Notes under the pieces: model-generated
Seen by the model: the letters and a program-made list of their open reading frames with translations, nothing else
Told to the model about the DNA's origin: nothing
Database searches by the model: none
Part shown: one piece after another, positions 7,288 through 12,787 of the stretch
How positions within the stretch are numbered: the stretch's first letter is position 1
Layout: every line of letters starts with the position of its first letter
Source: Candidatus Pelagibacterales bacterium
Lineage (GTDB): Bacteria > Pseudomonadota > Alphaproteobacteria > Rickettsiales > UBA1997
Direction of reading: 5' to 3'
NCBI GenBank assembly: GCA_016882165.1
Contig: VHBV01000019.1
Coordinates: 1 to 12,787, forward strand
Length of the DNA stretch: 12,787 nucleotides
Translations under genes and position numbers: made by a program

Positions 7288-9237
7288 TTAATTCGTGGTA
7301 TTAGTCGAATTTAAAACTTCCTCAATCATTTTAAAAATTTGGTCGAAGTTTTTGAAGTCGTCGGCCGCATGAATATTTTCTTCCGAGCAGAGATGTTTAC
7401 ACATATTCTTCTTATTTTGATCTTTCTCTGATTTTGAAGATCCCTTTATTTCATAACATTTTTTATTTGGCTCTTGCTCAACTCCATCAACTTTCTTTGA
7501 GCCATGCTCAATGAGGCTAACAAATCCTTTCTCGGCCATTCTTTTAATTGTCTCGTTGTCGAAAAGATTTTCTATCCCGATTTTAAGAAGATGATTTTCC
7601 TGAAGCGGGATAACCCTTTTGAAGATTTTAGGATTTTCCTTTGGATACTGACCTTCTTTCCGATTTTCCTGATTAACCTCTCTACCCTGAGACAAATCAG
7701 TGTCGCAATCATACAGTAAAATTATCTTTTCTTTAACCAGCTTGAGAGCGTTATCTTTTTGTTTCCAAAGGTTGTTTAGGTCTCCAAAGCCTTCAAATTC
7801 TTCAGATAAATCAAATTCACTGAGCAAAGCCTCTCTATTCAGTAAGCAGGCGGCTCTTTTTATATACTCTCTATCCCACTTTCCTTCGGTAATTATAGTA
7901 TTTTTATCAATTTTTTGTGCTTTTTCTTTGAGCTTCAATAACGCCGCAACATCTTTAAACTCGGAGTAGTCCTCGCCAGCGATCAGCTTCTCACTTTTGC
8001 CATTTTTTAACTCAATAATCTCAATTCCATCTTTGGTAAATTGCTCTTCCATCCCGAGCAAAAACAGTGGCGAATGGGTTGTGATGATGAATTGAATTTT
8101 TGGAAACAAAGCAATCAACTTTGGCAAAATTTCTGACTGCATTTTGGTGTGTAAATGAAGGTCAATTTCGTCAATCACCACAATGCCTTCGATGTCCCCT
8201 AAATTTTTCCATTGGCTGTTGTCAGGTTTTTCATCGAATAAGTCCGCCAAATCTGCATCGCGCAAAATCGCGCAAAACATACAAAGCAAAGAAACCTCAC
8301 CCGATGACATAGCGAAGAGATCGGGGATAATTTGTTTTATTGTTGAAATACTACCACTTATTGCTTCGTCTTTATAAACCCCAACTAATCTAGATTTACG
8401 ATCACCAAAACCAGTTCTAACCCCTTCTTTTCCTAAAAAGATTCTCAAAAATTTATTCAACGAATTTCTAATATTTACGCCAATACCATCAGTTTTTGGA
8501 AAAATTCCCAATTTAGTAGTTCCATCAAGAAACTCAACGGGGGCTCTTTCTGACTCGTAAGTAAACTCATCTAGCAACAAATCCATTAGCCAGCTTTTTA
8601 CTTCTTTTAGCGGGCTTTGCCGAATTATTTTACGCTTAGTTTCACCTTCAAATTTATTTAGGTCTTCAAATTTTGCCGACAAATTTAAAGAATTTGAATT
8701 CAACCAAATTGGCTCTTCAAAGCGATTTGGCGGAAAGTATAAAAACACGCCTTTTTTGTAATCTTTTTGATGCTTTTCGCTTTCGAAATTATAATTAATG
8801 CCACTTTCTCCAGCAGCGATATATCTCTGTTTTAAAAGATCGTCATTGCCTCTTTTTTTGATATCTTCTTCAGGAAATGTAGATCTGAATTCTTTAACAA
8901 AACTACCGTTCTTAAATTCGATGTCAGCCCAATAGGAAGTGGCCTCACTTCTGATTTGAATATTGCTTCTAAGACGAAATACTTGATCTTTTTCTATTTC
9001 ATCTTGCTTGTTGTAAGCAGCTCGCTTCATCAAGAAGAGCGCGTTCACAATAAAAGATAAAATCGTGCTTTTGCCGCTGCCATTTTGCCCAACTAAAATC
9101 AGTGGTTTTGGGTTTCCTGCATTTTCTCCTGCTTCGTAAAATGGTAGTTCAAGACCTTCAATTTCGCCGTTTCCAGCCTTAGAAACCAACTTCTCAATTG
9201 GTCCAACATTTTCAAGATAGATCTTTTTTAGATACAT
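7288..9237 (-). CDS. OLD-like AAA ATPase with C-terminal TOPRIM nuclease-type domain
   Basis: 649-residue protein with an SMC/ABC-like ATPase head and a TOPRIM domain, the layout of OLD-family nucleases, a group that includes phage P2 Old and the GajA subunit of Gabija. The N-terminus MYLKKIYLENVGPIEKL is the typical first strand. Walker A is GQNGSGKST (50-58). The ABC-like signature is MSSGEVSLL (310-318), Walker B is IVVIDEIDLHLH (352-363), and the switch His is in TTHSP (386-390). The TOPRIM part starts with TEGKWD (metal-binding Glu451) and has YDCDTD (Asp510, Asp512), so the predicted catalytic acidic residues are present. Nuclease activity and phage defence are inferences from the family. 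No gajB-like helicase or other known partner is beside it. It is codirectional with fic and the reductase upstream, but 159 bp holding a palindromic repeat separate it from fic. No Shine-Dalgarno precedes the ATG. Both sides carry palindromic repeats, which fits an acquired gene. Confidence 0.88.
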   Translation of the reverse strand: MYLKKIYLENVGPIEKLVSKAGNGEIEGLELPFYEAGENAGNPKPLILVGQNGSGKSTILSFIVNALFLMKRAAYNKQDEIEKDQVFRLRSNIQIRSEATSYWADIEFKNGSFVKEFRSTFPEEDIKKRGNDDLLKQRYIAAGESGINYNFESEKHQKDYKKGVFLYFPPNRFEEPIWLNSNSLNLSAKFEDLNKFEGETKRKIIRQSPLKEVKSWLMDLLLDEFTYESERAPVEFLDGTTKLGIFPKTDGIGVNIRNSLNKFLRIFLGKEGVRTGFGDRKSRLVGVYKDEAISGSISTIKQIIPDLFAMSSGEVSLLCMFCAILRDADLADLFDEKPDNSQWKNLGDIEGIVVIDEIDLHLHTKMQSEILPKLIALFPKIQFIITTHSPLFLLGMEEQFTKDGIEIIELKNGKSEKLIAGEDYSEFKDVAALLKLKEKAQKIDKNTIITEGKWDREYIKRAACLLNREALLSEFDLSEEFEGFGDLNNLWKQKDNALKLVKEKIILLYDCDTDLSQGREVNQENRKEGQYPKENPKIFKRVIPLQENHLLKIGIENLFDNETIKRMAEKGFVSLIEHGSKKVDGVEQEPNKKCYEIKGSSKSEKDQNKKNMCKHLCSEENIHAADDFKNFDQIFKMIEEVLNSTNTTN

Positions 9238-9276
9238 GGTTTTGGTTTTTCGTTTGGATTAACTAGTTGTAGCAAC

Positions 9277-9384
9277 TGTCATTCTGAGCCTTAGAATTTC
9301 TTTTAGAAATTCTTGGCGAAGAATCTCATAAATTTGGATTCGGTGTCAAATCTCCTTAGATCCTTCGCTTCGCTCAGGATGACA
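9277..9384. repeat. Palindromic repeat, family B (TGTCATTCTGAGC type)
   Basis: The outer arms TGTCATTCTGAGC (9277-9289) and GCTCAGGATGACA (9372-9384) pair over 13 bp with one T/G wobble. An inner hairpin pairs GAATTTC (9294-9300) with GAAATTC (9306-9312). The sequence CTTCGCTTCGCTCAGGATGACA is of a type seen between genes in many bacterial genomes. It fills most of the space between the fic stop and the ATPase start. There is no T tract after the stem on the minus strand, so read-through from fic into the ATPase gene is possible. A role as mRNA stabiliser or attenuator cannot be decided from sequence. Confidence 0.75.
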
Positions 9385-9396
9385 ACATTAAAAAAA

Positions 9397-10152
9397 CTAA
9401 ACCACCTCTTCCATCGCTTCTTTTATCGCCCCAAGCATAAACTCAATAAACAAAGTTGATTCTCCTGCTTTGTCACATACCCCCAAAGCTTGGTAATAGT
9501 GTTCTTGTCGTTTATGCACAACTGTTTCAACGGCAAGATAAGCAAAAAGTGGCTGCCATTTGCTTAAAATCAAGCTTTGCCAAAGTCGTCCCATGCGACC
9601 ATTGCCGTCAGAAAATGGGTGAATAAATTCAAATTCGTAATGAAAAACACAGCTAGCAATAAGCGGATGAGATTCTGTTTTTTGCAACCAATCAAACAAA
9701 TCTTGCATCAAATGTGGTATACGATCTGCAGGTGGTGCCATGTGGATTAAACTTTTATCTTTGTAAATACCAACAGCATTGTTTCGAAATTGACCAGCTT
9801 CTTCAACTAAAGAACGCATCAAAATTTCATGAGCTTTTAATAAATCATTCAAACTTGACGGTTGCCAATTATGCATTTCATCATAAGCCAAAATGGCATT
9901 CTGCACTTCTTTTATTTCGCGTACAGTTCCAAGTACGTTTTTTCCTTCAATAACTGCACTAACTTGTTTTTCACTTAGACTGTTATTTTCAATTGCAAGA
10001 GAAGCGTGAATAGTGCGAATACGATTTTGTTTTCGTAGCTGTGGACTCAGATTTTCTTTATTCTCAGCTGACCAACGACCAACCATTTCTGAAATTTCAG
10101 CGATCAATTTTAAAATTGAATTAGTGATCAAAAATGGTGGTTGGTAGGTCAT
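9397..10152 (-). CDS. Fic-domain protein, predicted AMP-transferase with N-terminal inhibitory helix
   Basis: 251-residue Fic/DOC-family enzyme. Such proteins usually transfer AMP from ATP to a Tyr, Ser or Thr of a target protein. The full active-site motif HPFSDGNGRMGR is at 178-189, with catalytic His178 and the P-loop-like GNGR intact. Near the N-terminus, SLAIEN (51-56) fits the inhibitory motif (S/T)xxxE(G/N), so this is a class II Fic protein whose Glu55 is expected to block productive ATP binding. No antitoxin gene is needed for that class and none is seen. The start is decided by position: ATG directly follows the TAA of the reductase gene, and a good Shine-Dalgarno (AAAGGGG, 8 nt away) lies inside the reductase 3' end. 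The two genes are therefore probably cotranscribed and translationally coupled. The target is unknown; it could be a host protein if secreted, but no signal peptide is visible. Confidence 0.93.
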   Translation of the reverse strand: MTYQPPFLITNSILKLIAEISEMVGRWSAENKENLSPQLRKQNRIRTIHASLAIENNSLSEKQVSAVIEGKNVLGTVREIKEVQNAILAYDEMHNWQPSSLNDLLKAHEILMRSLVEEAGQFRNNAVGIYKDKSLIHMAPPADRIPHLMQDLFDWLQKTESHPLIASCVFHYEFEFIHPFSDGNGRMGRLWQSLILSKWQPLFAYLAVETVVHKRQEHYYQALGVCDKAGESTLFIEFMLGAIKEAMEEVV

Positions 10153-11163
10153 TTAAGAAACCCCTTTACTCGTTGAATATTCAAAATGGAAAACTTCGTC
10201 AGGGTGAACAATTTTGCGAATGTCGTGGCATGCGGTTGCTGCTTCGGCAAAGCCATTTAAAATTAATTTCAACTTGTTTTTGTAAGTGATAATATCACCA
10301 ACAGCGTAAATTCCTTCAACTGAAGTGCGCATGGTTGAAGGGTCAACTTCAATGTGATTTTTATGTAAATTTAAACCCCAAGAAGCAATTGGACCTAATT
10401 CCATTGCTAAACCGAAGAAAGGAAGTAAATAATCGGCTTCAAGTTCGCGAATATTGCCATCAAAATCTTTTACTAAAACCGCTTCAAGTTTTCCATCTAA
10501 ACCTTTCAAACCATCAAGTTGATATGGAATTACCATTTCAATTTTGCCATCATTTGTTAGTTTTTTCATTTGATCGGCACTTTCTGGAGCACAACGGAAT
10601 TTGTCACGACGGTGAACTACATAAACTTTTTTAGCAATTGCAGAAAGACTAATCGCCCAATCAACTGCTGAATCGCCCCCACCAGCAATTACAACTTTTT
10701 TGTTAGAAAATTCTGCTTTGCTTTTTACAGCATAAAAAACTGATTTTACTTCAAACTCTTCAAGGCGCGCCATTGGAGGGCGGTTTGGTCCAAAAGCTCC
10801 GCAACCAGCTGCAATAATTACAGCTTTGCAATGAATTTTAACATTTTTGGAAGTTGTCACTATAAAACTACCATCAGGGTTTTTTTCAAAAGCCTCAACT
10901 CTTTGGTTTAAATGATATGTTGGTGCAAAAGGACGAGCTTGTTCTTCAAGTTTTTCAATTAATTCGCTGGCTAAAATTGAAGGATGAGCAGGAATGTCAT
11001 AAATTGGTTTTTCTGGATAAAGCGCTTGGCATTGTCCGCCAATTACTTCTAAAGAATCAATCACATGGCATTTAATTTTAAGCATTCCAGCTTCAAAAAT
11101 TGAGAATAATCCGGTTGGTCCTGCGCCAATAATAACAAGGTCGGTTTTGTGTAATTCAGTCAT
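10153..11163 (-). CDS. Ferredoxin-NADP reductase, thioredoxin-reductase-like (YumC type)
   Basis: FAD-dependent oxidoreductase of 336 residues that exchanges electrons between NADPH and ferredoxin (or flavodoxin) in the cytoplasm. The N-terminal FAD site is IIGAGPTG (11-18), followed by IGGQCQALYPEKPIYDIPA (41-59), typical of this family. The NADPH-binding half has VIAGGGDSAVDWA (158-170) and VHRRDKFR (183-190); the arginines fit NADPH preference. The second FAD motif is EGIYAVGDI (283-291). The redox-active CxxC pair of thioredoxin reductase is missing, and the C-terminal extension ends FEYSTSKGVS, close to the STTKG tail of the ThFNR/YumC group. Together these favour ferredoxin-NADP reductase over thioredoxin reductase. 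The gene abuts fic with no spacer and is divergent from rpmE. Its promoter was not identified in the 459-bp upstream gap. Confidence 0.9.
   Translation of the reverse strand: MTELHKTDLVIIGAGPTGLFSIFEAGMLKIKCHVIDSLEVIGGQCQALYPEKPIYDIPAHPSILASELIEKLEEQARPFAPTYHLNQRVEAFEKNPDGSFIVTTSKNVKIHCKAVIIAAGCGAFGPNRPPMARLEEFEVKSVFYAVKSKAEFSNKKVVIAGGGDSAVDWAISLSAIAKKVYVVHRRDKFRCAPESADQMKKLTNDGKIEMVIPYQLDGLKGLDGKLEAVLVKDFDGNIRELEADYLLPFFGLAMELGPIASWGLNLHKNHIEVDPSTMRTSVEGIYAVGDIITYKNKLKLILNGFAEAATACHDIRKIVHPDEVFHFEYSTSKGVS
10161..10167 (-). promoter_or_regulatory. Ribosome binding site for fic, inside the reductase gene
   Basis: On the minus strand AAAGGGG lies 8 nt before the fic ATG and overlaps the last codons of the reductase gene. 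It stands out because most starts in this window lack a Shine-Dalgarno. It confirms the fic start and suggests that translation of fic depends on ribosomes finishing the upstream gene or re-initiating there. Confidence 0.75.
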
Positions 11164-11360
11164 TTTGTGAAATCAGTATTTGAGTAAATCTATCAAGGCT
11201 TAAAAGGCTATTTTAAAAAGGTAAAAAGGCAAGAATTACTTGGCTAAAGTTTTGAAAATTAGCTGTTAAAGGAAAGGATTAATTTTTAGTTATCTCAAAA
11301 CTCACCTTGCAATTGTAAAAGTTCAAAAATTCGGTTTGTTTTTTGGACTCTATTTTTTCC

Positions 11361-11461
11361 CGTCATTGCGGGCTAAGCAAAGCTTTGCGTGGCAATGGCA
11401 CTTATCCACTCATTTTGAAGTCTTTGAAAAAATGGATTGCCGCGCTACGCTCGCAATGACG
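11361..11461. repeat. Paired inverted copies of palindromic family C (GTCATTGCG type)
   Basis: CGTCATTGCG (11361-11370) is the exact complement of CGCAATGACG (11452-11461). Each end is itself a small hairpin unit. The left unit pairs ATTGC (11365-11369) with GCAAT (11392-11396) around a 12-bp palindrome GCAAAGCTTTGC (11377-11388). The right unit pairs ATTGC (11436-11440) with GCAAT (11453-11457). The left and right units are therefore two copies in opposite orientation, and a third lies at 12655-12690. This element occupies part of the 459-bp gap between the reductase and rpmE genes. Besides it and the rpmE promoter, the gap shows only AT-rich sequence. Confidence 0.8.
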
Positions 11462-11527
11462 TTGAAGAATATAGAGTTAAAAAAATTAATCCTTAAGATA
11501 GTTGCCCTTTTTCTTACAACCAACCAC

Positions 11528-11555
11528 TTGACTAACAAAAACAAATCAGTAATAT
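11528..11555 (+). promoter_or_regulatory. Candidate sigma-70-type promoter for rpmE
   Basis: TTGACT (11528-11533, five of six matches to the -35 consensus) is separated by 16 bp from TAATAT (11550-11555, four of six at -10). Transcription would start near 11562 and give a leader of about 60 nt before the rpmE ATG at 11623. It lies downstream of the family C repeat and is the best-formed promoter seen in the window. Confidence 0.5.
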
Positions 11556-11622
11556 GCGCCTTCCAATTTTTTTTCGGGTGAAAATCTTATCACAATAAAA
11601 TCAATTTTTATAGGTATTTAAA

Positions 11623-11907
11623 ATGGTACAAGCAAAAGCTGCTGCAAAAAAGCAAGAAAGCAAAGTTGAAGGACATCCTAAGCAGCATGAAGTTACTGTT
11701 GTTATGACTGATGGAACAAAATTTCCAATTCTTACAACTTGGGGTAAAGAAGGTGAAACTTTAAGACTGGACGTTGATCCAAAAAATCATCCAGCTTGGC
11801 AAGAAAAAGGTCAAACTTTCATTAACGCTAATGATGAAAGAGTTACCAAGTTCAAAACTAAGTTTGGTAATTTTGATTTTATCGGAAACAAAGAAGAAAA
11901 AAAATAG
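11623..11907 (+). CDS. rpmE: 50S ribosomal protein bL31 with N- and C-terminal extensions
   Basis: Large-subunit protein of the central protuberance. The core GHPKQHEVTVVMTDGTKF...TTWGKEGETLRLDVDPKNHPAW (about 17-59) is the bL31 signature, followed by the conserved basic FKTKFGNF. It has 94 residues, whereas bL31 is usually about 70. The extra length is a Lys/Ala-rich N-terminal extension (MVQAKAAAKKQESKVE) and a charged tail (FIGNKEEKK). There is no cysteine, so this is the zinc-free (C-minus) form. The start is supported by AGG at 11612-11614, 8 nt before the ATG. There is no other in-frame start close to the conserved core. The hydrolase gene begins 3 bp after the stop, so the two form an operon. 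Confidence 0.95.
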   Translation: MVQAKAAAKKQESKVEGHPKQHEVTVVMTDGTKFPILTTWGKEGETLRLDVDPKNHPAWQEKGQTFINANDERVTKFKTKFGNFDFIGNKEEKK

Positions 11908-11910
11908 TCT

Positions 11911-12624
11911 TTGAAATTGTCCAAAAAAATTCTCTGTTTATCAGGTTGGGGTCAAAAATTTGATTCTCTGGAATTTATTTTCCGAGATTCAAGTTTTGAC
12001 CCTTTTTTTGTGTCTTCAATTGACCATTCAAAATTCAAGAATGTTGAAAGTTTTTTTGAAGAAATAAAGCTGCAAAACATTAATCCTGATGTTGTTGTTG
12101 GTTGGAGTTTAGGTGGTCAATTATTGGTGCGATTGATTGAAAGAAAGTTAATAAAACCAAGTCTTTTGGTTTTAATTGCGCCTCCTTTTCAAATGATTAA
12201 AGATGCACGAGTTCACGCTGGCATGTCTTTGTCAACTTTCAAAGAATTTTACACAAATTTTGCCGATGCTCCAGACAAAACTTTAAAGCAATTTGCCATT
12301 CTGGCTGCAATGAATGATCGTAATGCCTCAGATATTGCTAAATCTTTGGATATTAATGATTCTAATTTTGAACAATTAAAATTTTGGTTGGAAGAATTGA
12401 GCCGCTTTTCTTGTTTTGATGTTGATTTTTCTAATATGCCTAGAACCTTATTTCTTCAAGGTTCAGGTGATATGATTGTTCATGAAAGTCAGTCACAATA
12501 TTTCAAAGAAAGAATAAAAGACTTTCGTTTGGAAATTTTTAATAATTGTGGTCATGCTCCGCATTTAAATGATGTTGTAAGAGTCAGAAAAGTAATTTTG
12601 GAAGAGATAAAATATTATAACTAA
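11911..12624 (+). CDS. Alpha/beta hydrolase, BioH-like (possible pimeloyl-ACP methyl ester esterase)
   Basis: 237-residue serine hydrolase with an apparent complete triad. The nucleophile is Ser66 in VVGWSLGGQ (62-70), the acid is Asp187 in GSGDMIV, and the base is His215 in NCGHAPHL. The N-terminus (ILCLSGWGQKFDSLEFIF) supplies the first strand and oxyanion loop. GWSLGG, the early GWG and a helical cap (about 95-165) resemble BioH, which removes the methyl ester from pimeloyl-ACP in biotin synthesis. That role is inferred; no other bio gene is in the window, and a general carboxylesterase is possible. The start is TTG, only 3 bp after the rpmE stop. No ATG lies near the start of the conserved fold, so TTG is the best choice. 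Cotranscription with rpmE is likely. No signal peptide is visible, so it should be cytoplasmic. Confidence 0.85.
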   Translation: MKLSKKILCLSGWGQKFDSLEFIFRDSSFDPFFVSSIDHSKFKNVESFFEEIKLQNINPDVVVGWSLGGQLLVRLIERKLIKPSLLVLIAPPFQMIKDARVHAGMSLSTFKEFYTNFADAPDKTLKQFAILAAMNDRNASDIAKSLDINDSNFEQLKFWLEELSRFSCFDVDFSNMPRTLFLQGSGDMIVHESQSQYFKERIKDFRLEIFNNCGHAPHLNDVVRVRKVILEEIKYYN

Positions 12625-12654
12625 TCAGACATTCTAAATACTGTATTTTGTCCA

Positions 12655-12690
12655 GTTATTGCGAGTAGCGTAAGCGACGTGGCAATTCAT
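12655..12690 (+). repeat. Third copy of palindromic family C
   Basis: GTTATTGCGAG at its start and GCGACGTGGCAATTCAT at its end match the two units at 11361-11461, with ATTGC (12658-12662) pairing with GCAAT (12682-12686). It is in the same orientation as the left unit there, and lies about 30 bp after the hydrolase stop codon. Confidence 0.75.
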
Positions 12691-12714
12691 TTTGTCTAAA
12701 CTCTAAATTTCCAA

Positions 12715-12736
12715 ACAAGCTGTATTGACAGCTTGT
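12715..12736. repeat. Perfect 9-bp hairpin near the window end
   Basis: ACAAGCTGT (12715-12723) pairs with ACAGCTTGT (12728-12736) around ATTG. There is no T tract after it, so it is a weak terminator candidate for the rpmE-hydrolase operon. The sequence after it (12737-12787) shows no clear gene before the window ends. Confidence 0.5.
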
Positions 12737-12787
12737 GTTATGCTCCCCAAAAATCAAGATAAATTCAAGAGAGTATTTTCGGCAAAA

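Noticed and set aside
7288..10152. A full transposon or prophage carrying fic and the ATPase gene
   Set aside because: There is no transposase, integrase, tRNA attachment site or matching repeat pair at both ends; the flanking palindromes belong to different families.
11195..11209. Direct repeat AAGGCT-TAA-AAGGCT upstream of the reductase gene as an operator
   Set aside because: The units are only 6 bp in AT-rich DNA, with imperfect further copies. Nothing in the sequence ties it to a regulator.
11336..11581. Open frame of 81 codons on the plus strand between the reductase and rpmE genes
   Set aside because: It runs straight through the two inverted family C repeat units and the candidate rpmE promoter. 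Its peptide (SLRAKQSFAW, CRATLAMT) is the translation of the repeat, a well-known source of false small genes.
12725..12744. TTGACA followed by TGT-TATGCT as a promoter at the window end
   Set aside because: The spacing between the hexamers is only 8 bp, far below the usual 16-18, and TTGACA is part of a perfect hairpin. The TGN-TATGCT could act as an extended -10 alone, but the gene it would serve is outside the window.
1..12787. CRISPR array
   Set aside because: No regularly spaced direct repeats of 24-40 bp were seen. The repeats present are palindromic, irregular in spacing and from different families.

Overview
The window is AT-rich DNA (roughly one third G+C by eye) from what looks like an alphaproteobacterium of the Rickettsiales or a similar host-associated lineage. 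This rests on the type of pyruvate dehydrogenase E2 (PdhC), the thioredoxin-reductase-like ferredoxin-NADP reductase, a LolC/E-type permease, the low G+C, and palindromic repeats scattered between genes. I recognise these families from their sequence features; no database search was run, so the taxonomic call is an inference.

Layout. Positions 1-1779 are the 3' part of rpoC (5' end outside the window), closed by a perfect GC-rich hairpin with flanking A and T tracts. A 369-bp gap with a long inverted repeat leads to yejE (2149-3156, peptide/microcin-C-type ABC permease), then pdhC (3246-4511, E2 of pyruvate dehydrogenase), a small single-pass membrane protein (4580-4870) and a DUF481-like outer-membrane barrel protein (4884-5705), all on the plus strand. 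An inverted repeat separates this block from a convergent minus-strand block. Read in the direction of transcription, that block is: ferredoxin-NADP reductase (11163-10153), a Fic-domain AMP-transferase whose ATG directly follows the reductase stop codon (10152-9397), a palindromic repeat, an OLD-like AAA ATPase with a C-terminal TOPRIM-type nuclease domain (9237-7288), a double hairpin, and a LolC/LolE-family permease (7066-5816). Divergent from the reductase lies a plus-strand pair: rpmE (bL31, 11623-11907) and, 3 bp later with a TTG start, a BioH-like alpha/beta hydrolase (11911-12624).

How the genes work together. Most are housekeeping genes: transcription, pyruvate oxidation, lipoprotein export, peptide uptake, electron transfer and the ribosome. 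They lie in short operons or singly, without their usual partners: yejE lacks yejABF, the Lol permease lacks lolD, and pdhC lacks the E1 genes. The accessory part is the fic plus ATPase-TOPRIM stretch at 7288-10152. It sits among palindromic repeats and is the best candidate for a horizontally acquired, possibly defensive, module.

At least four unrelated palindromic repeat families occupy the intergenic spaces. I saw no tRNA, rRNA, CRISPR array, transposase or integrase. Most genes start without a visible Shine-Dalgarno sequence; fic and rpmE are the clear exceptions.
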